A DNA stretch of 64,000 nucleotides from assembly GCA_965246855.1 (NCBI GenBank), contig CBDFFP010000002.1:186001-250000 (forward strand), written 5' to 3'. Position numbers and translations under genes: made by a program. This document shows positions 1 through 8,403 of this stretch, piece after piece. Numbering within the stretch: position 1 is the first letter of the stretch; each line of letters starts with the position of its first letter. The notes under the pieces were generated by a model, which was given only the letters and a program-made list of their open reading frames with translations, made no database searches and was not told where the DNA came from. The stretch is from UBA1952 sp965246855. GTDB lineage: Bacteria; Bacteroidota; Bacteroidia; Chitinophagales; Chitinophagaceae.

Positions 1-522
1 GTTGTCCCAAAGTTCTAAGTTGCCGCCGTTTTCGGGCTGCCAGTCGGGCGTAACGTAGTAGAGCAGGTTGAGGACGCGGTAGAGACTGCGCTCGTTGTCG
101 TGTGAATTGTCGAGGTGGGGATTGAGGAAGTGGTCTTTCTGCATCAGGCTGATGCCGCCCGCGTAAAGCAATTCGTCGGGCCGCATTTGGGGGATGCCGG
201 TGATTTCCTCCACCATGCGCACCACTTCCGGCTCCTGAAAAGCGTAAATAATTTCCTCTAAAAGCGGGTTGTAGAGGTTCATCTGCGCCGCCACTTTTTT
301 GTATTCCCGGATGCTGCGCCGCTCGGCCATTTTTGCCGGGTCAGGGAAGGCTTCAAAGATTTTCAGCGCGATTTCCTTTGGCAAAAGGTCATCCACGTAG
401 CAAGAGCGGATTTGCCCGTCGCGGATGAAATCCGCGTGCAGTTGCTGCCGGGCCTCCTCAAGGCGCTTTACGATGATTTCGGCGAGCGCCTGCCGGGTAT
501 AAGGGGATTGGAGCGTGTCCAT
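1..522 (-). CDS. 2OG-Fe(II) oxygenase, C-terminus cut by window edge
   Basis: The first 174 residues are present; the gene runs off the left edge. The start ATG at 522 is read from the sequence. Residues 136-138 form the HxD iron-binding motif (HLD), followed by a strand-rich stretch with GGNLELWD at 167-174, as in the double-stranded beta-helix of prolyl-4-hydroxylase-like oxygenases that use Fe(II), 2-oxoglutarate and oxygen. The distal His and the 2-oxoglutarate-binding Arg would lie outside the window. The family is clear from the core; the substrate cannot be told. Many bacterial members modify proteins or small molecules in the cytoplasm. It is separated from ispD by a palindromic repeat, so it is probably its own transcription unit. 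Confidence 0.8.
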   Translation of the reverse strand, partial: MDTLQSPYTRQALAEIIVKRLEEARQQLHADFIRDGQIRSCYVDDLLPKEIALKIFEAFPDPAKMAERRSIREYKKVAAQMNLYNPLLEEIIYAFQEPEVVRMVEEITGIPQMRPDELLYAGGISLMQKDHFLNPHLDNSHDNERSLYRVLNLLYYVTPDWQPENGGNLELWDN

Positions 523-577
523 AGAAGTACGGAATCTAAAGGGCTGAAATTACAGCACAGCAACGGCGGCGGGTTGG

Positions 578-614
578 CCTCTCCCCCGGCCCCTCTTCGA
601 AGGAGAGGGGTGAC
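578..614. repeat. Palindromic dispersed repeat, CCTCTCCCCC family
   Basis: An imperfect palindrome with CCCCTC and GAGGGG arms. Related copies lie at 27173-27210 and 36831-36868, always between genes. It resembles REP-like elements of Bacteroidota and may also act as a weak bidirectional terminator for the convergent end of its neighbours. Confidence 0.6.
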
Positions 615-702
615 TGGATTTGACCGTTGATTTTGATTTCTAAATCTTGGTTCTTTTTTAAAGAGCGACCACAAGGGTATGCCCCTACCGGAAACGCATT
701 TT

Positions 703-1383
703 CTACTTTCTACTCAAAATCATTTCCGCCAGTTCCAAATCCTCCCGCATAGTGATTTTGAGGTTCCCTTTCTCGCCGGGGATGAGATGAACGCGGTGTC
801 CGGCACTTTCCCAAACAGTGGCTTCGTCGGTGAAAGAATCCCGGAAATCTTGCGCAAAAGCGACTTTCAGTTTCCCGGCGTGAAAAGCTTGTGGCGTTTG
901 AACAGCGCGAAGCATTTCGCGGTTCACGGGATGATTTTCTTCCCCGGAGATCTGACGGATGCTGTCGGTAACAGGAACCACCGGAACAGCACTTTCGTGA
1001 GTTTCTGCTTCCTGAATACAAGCCTGAATAAGCGTGGGGGAAATAAGGCAACGCACGCCGTCATGTACTAAAACAATTGCGTTTTCCGGTACAACAGAAA
1101 GTCCGGCTTTTACGCTGTGGAAGCGCGTCTCACCGCCCGGAACGAGTTCCATATCTATCCTTTCCGGGAAGGCTTGAAGCACCATTTGCACCTTGCTTAA
1201 ATCGGCGGCAGGAAGCACCAGAATGAGATGAATTTCCGGGTCAGCTTGGAGAAACGCGGCAATCGTGTGTGCCAAAACAGACTTTCCATTTAAGGGAAGA
1301 AATTGCTTCGGAATGGCCGTGCCCATGCGGCTGCCGCTGCCACCAGCAACGAGAACGGCATAGACGGGCAAAGAGGTTTTCAT
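703..1383 (-). CDS. ispD: 2-C-methyl-D-erythritol 4-phosphate cytidylyltransferase
   Basis: A full-length 226-residue IspD, the usual size of the family. It joins CTP and methylerythritol phosphate to give CDP-methylerythritol, the third step of the MEP isoprenoid pathway, in the cytoplasm. The nucleotide-binding loop GGSGSRMG with PKQF lies at residues 14-28, and VHDGVR in the middle matches the conserved substrate-contact segment. The ATG at 1383 puts the glycine-rich loop at the expected distance from the N-terminus. A TACCTTCG box ends 9 bases upstream, so the gene probably has its own promoter although a POT transporter gene lies just upstream on the same strand. Confidence 0.95.
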   Translation of the reverse strand: MKTSLPVYAVLVAGGSGSRMGTAIPKQFLPLNGKSVLAHTIAAFLQADPEIHLILVLPAADLSKVQMVLQAFPERIDMELVPGGETRFHSVKAGLSVVPENAIVLVHDGVRCLISPTLIQACIQEAETHESAVPVVPVTDSIRQISGEENHPVNREMLRAVQTPQAFHAGKLKVAFAQDFRDSFTDEATVWESAGHRVHLIPGEKGNLKITMREDLELAEMILSRK

Positions 1384-1392
1384 GCGGGAAGG

Positions 1393-1400
1393 CGAAGGTA
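1393..1400 (-). promoter_or_regulatory. Putative -7 box of ispD (TACCTTCG)
   Basis: TACCTTCG on the minus strand fits TAnnTTTG of Bacteroidota with one change. It sits directly upstream of the ispD ATG and implies a very short leader. No clear -33 element was seen. Confidence 0.4.
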
Positions 1401-1441
1401 GCGGGAGGGACGACTTGTGGAGTCGGTGATTATCACGCGCC

Positions 1442-2992
1442 TTACTTCACGCCGCCCATCAGCTTTTTCACCAGCGGCGCAAGCGCGATAATCACCACAC
1501 CGGCAATCAGCGCGTACACCGCAAATTGCTTGTAACCTGCGGAATACACAGCCAGCTTCTCCACCGCAGTCGCGTTTTCTGACGGAGAAATCCCTTCTCC
1601 AAATAGGCCGGCCACGTATTGTCCATAGGCGCTTGCCAGAAACCACATGCCCATCATGAATCCCTGCAACTTTTGCGGTGCCAGCTTGGTCATCAAGGAC
1701 AGTCCGATAGGCGACAAAGCCAGCTCGCCAAAGGTGAGGACGAAGTAAGCGCCTGTGAAAATATTGAGCGACGCCACGCCGTTTACCGCCGTGAACTGAC
1801 CGGAGAAAAACAGATAATAACCGAGGCCGAGCAGCAGAAAAGCGATGCCGAATTTGATGATGCTGTTTGGCTCCAGCTTCTTCTTGTTCAGCCCTAGCCA
1901 GAGCAGGCCCACGAGTGGCGCAAACAGAATAACGAAGAGCGAGTTGGCCGAGTTATTCACGATGTTTGGGTCGATGGAAAGGCCCAAAAGGTTTTTGTCC
2001 AAATGCTCTGCGGCGTAGAGGCTGAGGGAGCCGCCTGCTTGTTCAAAAATGGCCCAGAACACAATGGAGAAAAGAATGAACACCAGCGCCGCAATGATTT
2101 TTCCGTTCTCTCTGCGCGACAGTTTTGTCATTTCATAGGCCAGATACAGGATGCTGAACGGCCCGATAATTTTCATGAAAATATCGGTGTAGTGCGTGTT
2201 GGAAACCATGGTGATGACCACCGGAATAATCAAGAGCGAAGCACCGTAAACCGCCCACTCATACCAGCGCTTCTGGCGGAATTTTTCGTAGTCAATCGGC
2301 GGGCGACCAATCGGACCGAGATTTTTCCGGGTCGCAAGAAAGGTGATAAGACTGATAAGCATCACCACTGCAACCAGCCCGAAAGCCACATTCCAGCGCA
2401 GGGCTTCCGGGATAGTGCCGGAAAGGATTTCCCCTTTTCCCACACCAATCATCAGGATGCCGCCGAGGAAAGCGCCGATGTTGATGCCGGAATAGAAAAG
2501 CGAAAAACCCGCGTCGCGGCGGTTATCCTCCGGGCCGTAAAGCTGCCCCACCATAGAGGAGATATTGGGCTTGAAAAAGCCCGTCCCGACAATGAGGAAA
2601 GCAATGCCCAGAAAGAAGAATTTGTGCGGGTCGGTGGCCAGAATCGCACTGCCGGCAATCATCAGCAATCCGCCCCAGAAAAGCGATTTGCGAAAGCCCA
2701 GAAGCTTGTCCGCAAACATGCCGCCGATAAACGTGAAGGCATAGACCCAGGCCTGCGTTGCGCCGTATTGCAGGTTGGCTGCGCCCTTTGCCATGCCCAA
2801 CTGATAGACCATGAAAAAGGTGAGCATTCCGCGCATTCCGTAAAAGCAGAAGCGCTCCCACATCTCCGAAAAGAACAAAGCCCAAAGCTGCTTCGGGTAT
2901 TTGCCAGAAAAATTCTGGATGCGGAGAAGGCCGGCTTCATGCTCGCTTAGGGCGGCAGGGTCGGTGTATTGAACGTCGGCGGGGGTGGACAC
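1442..2992 (-). CDS. POT/PTR family proton-coupled peptide transporter (1 of 3)
   Basis: An inner-membrane proton-driven transporter, probably of di- and tripeptides (POT branch of the MFS). The ExxER proton-coupling motif is EMWER at residues 43-47 just before the first helix, and many hydrophobic helices follow; the late segment GELALSPIGLSLMTKLAP is typical of the family. The frame stays open upstream to 3181 through a TTG, but those 63 residues are proline- and phenylalanine-rich and unlike POT N-termini. I therefore chose the GTG at 2992, which gives 516 residues; a later start is possible. Two paralogues lie at 8404-9843 and 10064-11809. Peptide substrate is inferred from the family only. 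Confidence 0.85.
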   Translation of the reverse strand: MSTPADVQYTDPAALSEHEAGLLRIQNFSGKYPKQLWALFFSEMWERFCFYGMRGMLTFFMVYQLGMAKGAANLQYGATQAWVYAFTFIGGMFADKLLGFRKSLFWGGLLMIAGSAILATDPHKFFFLGIAFLIVGTGFFKPNISSMVGQLYGPEDNRRDAGFSLFYSGINIGAFLGGILMIGVGKGEILSGTIPEALRWNVAFGLVAVVMLISLITFLATRKNLGPIGRPPIDYEKFRQKRWYEWAVYGASLLIIPVVITMVSNTHYTDIFMKIIGPFSILYLAYEMTKLSRRENGKIIAALVFILFSIVFWAIFEQAGGSLSLYAAEHLDKNLLGLSIDPNIVNNSANSLFVILFAPLVGLLWLGLNKKKLEPNSIIKFGIAFLLLGLGYYLFFSGQFTAVNGVASLNIFTGAYFVLTFGELALSPIGLSLMTKLAPQKLQGFMMGMWFLASAYGQYVAGLFGEGISPSENATAVEKLAVYSAGYKQFAVYALIAGVVIIALAPLVKKLMGGVK

Positions 2993-3206
2993 GGGTGGTT
3001 GAGGGATAGGAAGGAGTGAAAGGATAGAAGGAGCCGGTATCGCCGGACAGCAAAAAAAAATCTCTGCGGGAATAAATGTAGGGAAGAACCGGGCATTATA
3101 AGGTAGAGGCAGCCAACCTTCCAAATAAAGAATCTGTCTTCTGATTGTGGAAATAAAAAAGGGAAAGATTGTGTTCCCCAAATTCTTCTGTTAATTTTGG
3201 ACGTTC

Positions 3207-3238
3207 TTGTCAAGGCTTTGTCTTTGGCAATATTTTTG
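3207..3238 (+). promoter_or_regulatory. Putative promoter of the exopolysaccharide locus
   Basis: TTG at 3207-3209, a 21-base spacer and TATTTTTG at 3231-3238 match the Bacteroidota -33/-7 pattern. The inferred transcription start falls about 10 bases before the ATG at 3255 and supports that start codon over the upstream in-frame TTG. Confidence 0.5.
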
Positions 3239-3254
3239 GACGAAAACAAAAAGT

Positions 3255-4823
3255 ATGGATTACCCCAGAGCCTATGTTCTTACAAATGCGGAGTCGCTGC
3301 AGAAAAAACACAGGTTCCTGAAGGTTCTCTTCCTTCTTTGTTTTTGGATGATTGCGGCACCGGCATTTGCCCAAAGAACACCCGCGCCTGCTTACAAGCC
3401 TTACGTCGCGCGCGATCCTTATGTCGTGACGCTGGAAACGGCGCAGGCAGCCCAGAAAAAAGGCGACTTAGAAGGAGCTTACAAAACGCTTCGCCAGTAC
3501 ATCATCCCCCGGAAATCCGACAGGCTTCCGGCAGAAATGCTTTGGTATGCGGCGCAGGTTGCCAACCTCAGCAACGAGCCGGATGTGGCGGTGGAATATT
3601 ATACACGGGCCATCTCCGTAGCGCCCCAAAACCAAGCGCTGATTGATGATTACGGGGGCTTCCTAATGAACCGCCGCCGCTACAAAGACGCCATTGAAAT
3701 TCTGACGCCGCACGCCGACAGCAACAACACGCTAACGCGATTTTATCTCGCCAAAACCTATTACTGGCAGGGCGACTACCGGAAGGCAAAAGCGGTATTT
3801 AAAACCTTCTCGCCGCAGGAGCGCAATTATGATTACATTAAGGAGTTGCGCCGGGATTTTGACCTTGCAAAAGCCGCACAGTTGGAAGTTGGTTTTTCCG
3901 CGCACACCGATGACCAGCCATTGCGTTATACGGGCCAAAATATCCGTTTTTCCAAGAAATGGAACAACTGGTTTACGCCTATTGTAAGCGGAGCTTTACA
4001 GCAGTTTCAAAGCGACAGCGGTGGGACTACGGCTTCTTCATTTCATCTTGGCAACCGCTTCCACATCAACCCGATAAAGACAGATTTCACCGTCCAGATG
4101 GGCCGTTTTGGGCTGAACAATCAAAGTCAGATACTCTATGGAATGTGGCTTTACACGCAGGTGGGAAAAGCGTTTTCGGTGGAAGCCAACCTGAGCCGCG
4201 AACCGTATCTTTTTACCCTTGCCAGCAGCGCGAATCTGCTCACTTTTGCGGACAGAGGTTTTGCCTTGAACCTGAACAGCAAATGGCTGCTTGCACGCTA
4301 TCAATACCGGAATCAGGTTTTTGAGAATAACCAAATCAACAATTCTAGCTTCTGGTTCTTGTTTCCGATTATTAATAAAAATTCTTTTAAGATACGCCTC
4401 GGCTATGCGTATCAATACAGCAACGCCGACAGCTCGCGCTACGTGCCGAAATACGGAAATGTGGGGCAGAATGTGGAAGGGATGTACCGGCCTTATTTCA
4501 CGCCCATTAATCAACAGGTAAACAGCGCGCTGGTGCAGATTCAGGCGCAGCCTTCGTCTAAATTGAACGCTACGTTGAGCGTTTCCTTTCCGCTTTCGGC
4601 GCAGATTGACAACCCGTATCTGAACACTACTTCCGACACATTGGGGAACATTACGTTGGCGCGCGGCTTCCTGACCACCAAATATTCGCCGGTAGAAGTG
4701 AAGGCGTCACTGGGCTACAAGATTTCCCGTGCGGTAGATTTGGCAGCGAGCTATCAATACGCAAACCTGTTTTTTTATCAAGGCCACACGGTGGGTCTTT
4801 CCACCCGCATTCTGCTGAAATAA
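3255..4823 (+). CDS. TPR outer-membrane beta-barrel protein, exopolysaccharide export (YaiO-like)
   Basis: A 522-residue protein with a long N-region followed by a hydrophobic signal segment ending in APAFAQ. The next roughly 150 residues read as TPR helices (PDVAVEYYTRAISVAPQNQ and later repeats). The remainder is alternating amphipathic beta strands with an aromatic-rich end (GLSTRILLK), as expected of an outer-membrane barrel. This TPR-plus-barrel layout resembles exopolysaccharide secretion porins and YaiO-type proteins. The glycosyltransferase gene starts on the very next base after the stop, so the two are translationally coupled. Inferred role: moving the polymer made by the next gene through the periplasm and outer membrane. 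Confidence 0.75.
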   Translation: MDYPRAYVLTNAESLQKKHRFLKVLFLLCFWMIAAPAFAQRTPAPAYKPYVARDPYVVTLETAQAAQKKGDLEGAYKTLRQYIIPRKSDRLPAEMLWYAAQVANLSNEPDVAVEYYTRAISVAPQNQALIDDYGGFLMNRRRYKDAIEILTPHADSNNTLTRFYLAKTYYWQGDYRKAKAVFKTFSPQERNYDYIKELRRDFDLAKAAQLEVGFSAHTDDQPLRYTGQNIRFSKKWNNWFTPIVSGALQQFQSDSGGTTASSFHLGNRFHINPIKTDFTVQMGRFGLNNQSQILYGMWLYTQVGKAFSVEANLSREPYLFTLASSANLLTFADRGFALNLNSKWLLARYQYRNQVFENNQINNSSFWFLFPIINKNSFKIRLGYAYQYSNADSSRYVPKYGNVGQNVEGMYRPYFTPINQQVNSALVQIQAQPSSKLNATLSVSFPLSAQIDNPYLNTTSDTLGNITLARGFLTTKYSPVEVKASLGYKISRAVDLAASYQYANLFFYQGHTVGLSTRILLK

Positions 4824-6419
4824 ATGAAGCCCGGCTCCAAGAAATATCGCTCCATGTTCGTCTTTTCGGAAGCGAAAAAGGTGAAACGAAGAGACCACAT
4901 GGCCTTGCTGGCGCTGGTGTCCTGCGGGTTTCTGTGCATCATTCGTTTTGGGGATTGGTGGTTCCGGCCTGCACACGTCAACAGCTTCTGGCCGTACCTG
5001 ATTCTGAGCCTTTTCTTTTGGTATAGCCTCCTGCGGCTGATGCTCATCTGGATCAACTACCTGATGATCAAAAAGCCGGAAACGCCCCACCCGGAGAAGG
5101 GAATGCGCGTGGCCATCTTCACCACCAGCAGCCCCGGCGAGCCGGTGGAAATGTTTGAGAAAACACTGGCCGCCTGCGCCAACATTTCTTATCCGCACAC
5201 CACTTACCTCTTAGACGACACCCGCGACCCGGCCTTCCGGGAATGCGCGGAGCGGAACGGGGCGGTGTGGCTGGAACTGGTAGGCATCCCCGGTGCGAAG
5301 GCCGGAAAAATCAACGCCGCGCTGAAGCTGACGCAGGAAGAATTCATTCTGGTTTTAGACCCCGACCACATTCCGTTTCCCAACTTTCTGGACTACACGC
5401 TGGGCTTTTTCCGCGACGAGAAAATCGGCTTTGTGCAGGTGACGCAGGCCTACTACAATCAGTATCGCTCGTTTACCGCACACGGCGCAGCGGAGCAGAC
5501 TTATACCTTTTACGGTCCCACGCAAATGGGCCTTTTCGGCATCGGCGGCGCGGTAGCGATTGGGGCGAACTGCACCTTCCGGCGCACAGCTTTGGAAAGC
5601 ATCGGCGGACATGGCATCGGGCTGGCGGAAGACCTTATCACCTCCATCCGCATTCATGCGCAGGGCTGGAAGTCGGTTTACAATCCGGTAGTGGTGAGTC
5701 GCGGGTTGGTTCCCGAAGATTTGGGGTCTTTTTGCAAGCAGCAGTTGAAGTGGAGCCGGGGCCTTTTTGAGGTTCTTTTTGCGGAAGTGCCGCGCCTCTT
5801 TAAAAACCTCACCGGTTGGCAGCGCCTTTCTTACCTCACCATCACAACCTACTATCTGGTGGGCGCGTGTACGTTTTATTTCACGCTCGTGCCGTTCTTG
5901 TTTTTCCTCACGCACTTCAACGCGGCGCAGATGGATTTCACGGAATTTCTGAGTTACGGAATGCCGATTGTGGTGATTGCCGTTGCCATTTATCTATACG
6001 TGCAAAAATGGCTGGGCCACCGCAAAACCGAGCGCGGACTTCACTGGCGCGGGATGATTTTAAAGCACGCCTGCTGGCCGGTTTTTCTGTTAGGTTTTTT
6101 ACTAGGTGTTATAGATAAAGATGTGCCGTACATTCCCACTGCCAAACGCGCAGCCAAAGGCTATTTCACACCTTTTGCAAGGCCGCTTGTGGCGCATGTG
6201 CTGCTCTTTCTGATTACCGTCGGCAGCCTGTTTGTACAAAGAAGATTTTTCGCTACCGAGATAGATGTGCTGGCAACGCGCCAAATCATCTGGGCCATGC
6301 TGGGCTTTGCGGTTCTTTCCTTCGTTATGAGTGTGGGCGGTATTTATGCCGCGCTTTCTTCCAACAACCTTTCCCAAGAAGATGCCTGGGATTCGGTTGA
6401 TTTAAAAGACATTAAATAG
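4824..6419 (+). CDS. Cellulose-synthase-like family 2 glycosyltransferase
   Basis: 531 residues, membrane-bound. Two helices lie near residues 25-80, then a GT-A domain, then about five C-terminal helices. Catalytic signatures: LLDDTRD (first Asp), LDPDH (DxD, nucleotide-sugar binding), LAEDLIT (catalytic base region, ED) and QQLKWSRG, the QxxRW acceptor motif with Lys for Arg. This is the architecture of processive synthases (BcsA, mannan and hyaluronan synthases) that polymerise and extrude a beta-linked glycan. The C-terminus after the last helix is too short for a PilZ domain, so no c-di-GMP control is visible in this protein. It sits between a TPR barrel and a GH26 enzyme, which suggests a secreted polysaccharide. 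The sugar is not identifiable. Confidence 0.9.
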   Translation: MKPGSKKYRSMFVFSEAKKVKRRDHMALLALVSCGFLCIIRFGDWWFRPAHVNSFWPYLILSLFFWYSLLRLMLIWINYLMIKKPETPHPEKGMRVAIFTTSSPGEPVEMFEKTLAACANISYPHTTYLLDDTRDPAFRECAERNGAVWLELVGIPGAKAGKINAALKLTQEEFILVLDPDHIPFPNFLDYTLGFFRDEKIGFVQVTQAYYNQYRSFTAHGAAEQTYTFYGPTQMGLFGIGGAVAIGANCTFRRTALESIGGHGIGLAEDLITSIRIHAQGWKSVYNPVVVSRGLVPEDLGSFCKQQLKWSRGLFEVLFAEVPRLFKNLTGWQRLSYLTITTYYLVGACTFYFTLVPFLFFLTHFNAAQMDFTEFLSYGMPIVVIAVAIYLYVQKWLGHRKTERGLHWRGMILKHACWPVFLLGFLLGVIDKDVPYIPTAKRAAKGYFTPFARPLVAHVLLFLITVGSLFVQRRFFATEIDVLATRQIIWAMLGFAVLSFVMSVGGIYAALSSNNLSQEDAWDSVDLKDIK

Positions 6420-6427
6420 CTTTCCTT

Positions 6428-7681
6428 ATGAACAAGAGCAAGCTTATCCGAATGCTTTACGTGCTGACCTCTCTGGCCCTCGGCGTAGGGCTGGTCTATG
6501 GCCTGAGCCTTGCCGGCACGCAAACGCAAGGCCCGGTGGAGACGGTGCTGAACAAAGCTACAGACGTGGTGGCACGCGTGGAGCAAAACATGATTCTGGA
6601 AAAGCGGGAAGAAAAACGCGTGGACAAACTGCAATGGCTTCAAGCTTACAAAACCGGAAAAATCAAGCTGACCGCGCCCGACAGAATGCTTTTCGGCGCT
6701 TTCGACAACAAAGCCGTTTCGGACTTTCAGCCTCTGATAAATCTGGAAGACACCCTGCGCACCACGTTCCCCATCCTACACATCTACACCGCTTGGGGCA
6801 GCAAAAAAGAGAACGGTTTTCCGAAGGAAAAAGTCAATAATATTCTGGAGCTTGGCTCTATTCCGTCGATTACGTGGGAGCCGTGGCTGACGGCTTTCGA
6901 GGAAGGCTCTTATCCCGGATTGCGCCCGATGGCCGAGCGCGACAAGGCGGGTCTTCGGGATATTGTGGCTGGCACTTATGACGCTTATGTTCGCAAATGG
7001 GCACGCGCCGCGCGGCAGGTAAAAAGCCCGATTATCCTGCGTTGGGGCCACGAGATGAACGACCCCTACCGTTATCCGTGGGGGCCGCAGAACAACGACA
7101 TAAAAGAATTTGTAGCTGCTTACCGGCACGTACACAGCCTTTTTGAAGAAGAAAAAGCCCGCAATGTTCTTTGGGCGTGGAGTCCTCACCCGGCTTACGG
7201 CCATTTCCGGGAATATTATCCGGGAGATTCTGTGGTGGACTTTGTAGCGGTAGGAACGCTCAACTACGGAACAGTGGCAAGCTGGAGCCGCTGGTGGAGT
7301 TTCGACCAGATTTTTGGCGCGTATTATCCAGGACTTTCGGCTTTTGGCAAACCGATTATTCTTTCGGAGTTCAACAGTCTGAGCGTGGGTGGCAGCCGCA
7401 GCAAATGGTTTGCCGACGCTATGACGAGCATGCCCGCCAAGTACCCATTGGTGCGGATGGTGTTATTCTTCCACTTCGACAACGACCAGACGACCACACA
7501 ACAAACCCTCGACTGGTCTTTTATCCACGACAGAGGCATCGTGAAAACCCTGAAACCGGAAGTGGCCTGCCTCGGTACGCCGGGTGAGCTTCCTGCACTT
7601 GCGCCCTTTCAAAAAGCGGCGAAGAAAAACGCAGCAGCAGTGGAGAACGCGATATTGCGCGGAGAAGAAGTGCGGCGGTAG
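6428..7681 (+). CDS. Glycoside hydrolase family 26-like endoglycanase
   Basis: 417 residues with an N-terminal hydrophobic segment at 9-30 (signal anchor or uncleaved signal), so it faces the periplasm. The catalytic acid is Glu209 in RWGHEMN and the nucleophile Glu314 in LSEFNS, the GH26 pair, with family-like SITWEPW upstream. GH26 enzymes mostly cut beta-1,4-mannan, sometimes glucan or xylan. It starts 8 bases after the glycosyltransferase stop and is in the same operon. By analogy with BcsZ in cellulose synthesis it probably trims or releases the polymer made by the neighbouring synthase, which hints at a mannan-like product. That last point is inference. Confidence 0.85.
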   Translation: MNKSKLIRMLYVLTSLALGVGLVYGLSLAGTQTQGPVETVLNKATDVVARVEQNMILEKREEKRVDKLQWLQAYKTGKIKLTAPDRMLFGAFDNKAVSDFQPLINLEDTLRTTFPILHIYTAWGSKKENGFPKEKVNNILELGSIPSITWEPWLTAFEEGSYPGLRPMAERDKAGLRDIVAGTYDAYVRKWARAARQVKSPIILRWGHEMNDPYRYPWGPQNNDIKEFVAAYRHVHSLFEEEKARNVLWAWSPHPAYGHFREYYPGDSVVDFVAVGTLNYGTVASWSRWWSFDQIFGAYYPGLSAFGKPIILSEFNSLSVGGSRSKWFADAMTSMPAKYPLVRMVLFFHFDNDQTTTQQTLDWSFIHDRGIVKTLKPEVACLGTPGELPALAPFQKAAKKNAAAVENAILRGEEVRR

Positions 7682-7756
7682 GAGCGCACTGCTACGAAAA
7701 AATACAAATGGAACGGACAGCGGTTTTTCTCGCAGTTCGGCGTTGTTTGGCAAGAT

Positions 7757-8290
7757 TTAGATATAGTCGCTGCCGGGCCAGTAGTACATAGTATCCTCAA
7801 TGTTCTCGTCTATCCCAAATATCGCAACAGTATAGCCCATACGATGCAGTACGGACAGGAATCTGTAGGTATCCTTCTCATTGAGCCAGAGCTTAAGATC
7901 TTTTATGGGCTTAGAATCCTTGTCAAAAAGTCTTGCGATTGGTAAAGAATCTCCTCTTCTAATTCCCATGTTGTAACAAGCATGATGTAGGGACTCAAGT
8001 TCGAGAGTCTTCCATTCTTCTTTCCGAGGAGTCCGATAGAGCATCTTGCCTTTTTGCAGTTCAATACCAGAAATGCCATTGTTACCCAATACTATTATGT
8101 CGCCTGCCAACATCAGCAAGGGAGCAAGCGCGAGCAGCAAATAAAGAGGGGTTGTCAAGCAAGCCAAAACAATAACAAAAATCAATGGCAGGCAAAAGGG
8201 AACGGCAAAATAAAGCGCCCACGCTCTGATTATCTCTGGTTGCTTTATTTCGGCACGAAACAGAACGGCTTCGTTGTCAGATGGAGTCAT
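7757..8290 (-). CDS. Two-helix membrane protein of unknown function
   Basis: 177 residues. Two adjacent hydrophobic helices near residues 24-68 are followed by a soluble C-terminal part of about 105 residues with no motif I recognise. The layout resembles small PH-like or YcxB-like membrane proteins, but I cannot assign it. It is alone: the GH26 gene converges on it from the left, and a strong hairpin separates it from the next POT gene upstream. ATG at 8290 is the only sensible start. Base composition is lower in GC than its neighbours (for example many AAG/AAA and TTG codons), which could reflect transfer. Confidence 0.6.
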   Translation of the reverse strand: MTPSDNEAVLFRAEIKQPEIIRAWALYFAVPFCLPLIFVIVLACLTTPLYLLLALAPLLMLAGDIIVLGNNGISGIELQKGKMLYRTPRKEEWKTLELESLHHACYNMGIRRGDSLPIARLFDKDSKPIKDLKLWLNEKDTYRFLSVLHRMGYTVAIFGIDENIEDTMYYWPGSDYI

Positions 8291-8348
8291 AAGATGCGGT
8301 TGTCATTTTCAAAGCTATGCCGTTCTTTCAGTGGCTGCCTCAAAAAGA

Positions 8349-8383
8349 AAAACCTATAAGGTCTTGAAGACCTTATAGGTTTT
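8349..8383. terminator. Bidirectional rho-independent terminator
   Basis: A perfect 15-base stem (AAAACCTATAAGGTC with its complement) and a five-base loop, with T-rich flanks on both strands. It ends the POT gene at 8404 and insulates the membrane-protein gene at 8290. Confidence 0.8.
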
Positions 8384-8403
8384 TGGAAAGAAGGACAGGG
8401 AAA

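Noticed and set aside
2003..2950. Long plus-strand frame of 315 residues
   Set aside because: Complement of the first POT gene; His/Gln/Arg-rich shadow without domain features. The same holds for 8383-9420, 10640-11467 and 53501-54994.
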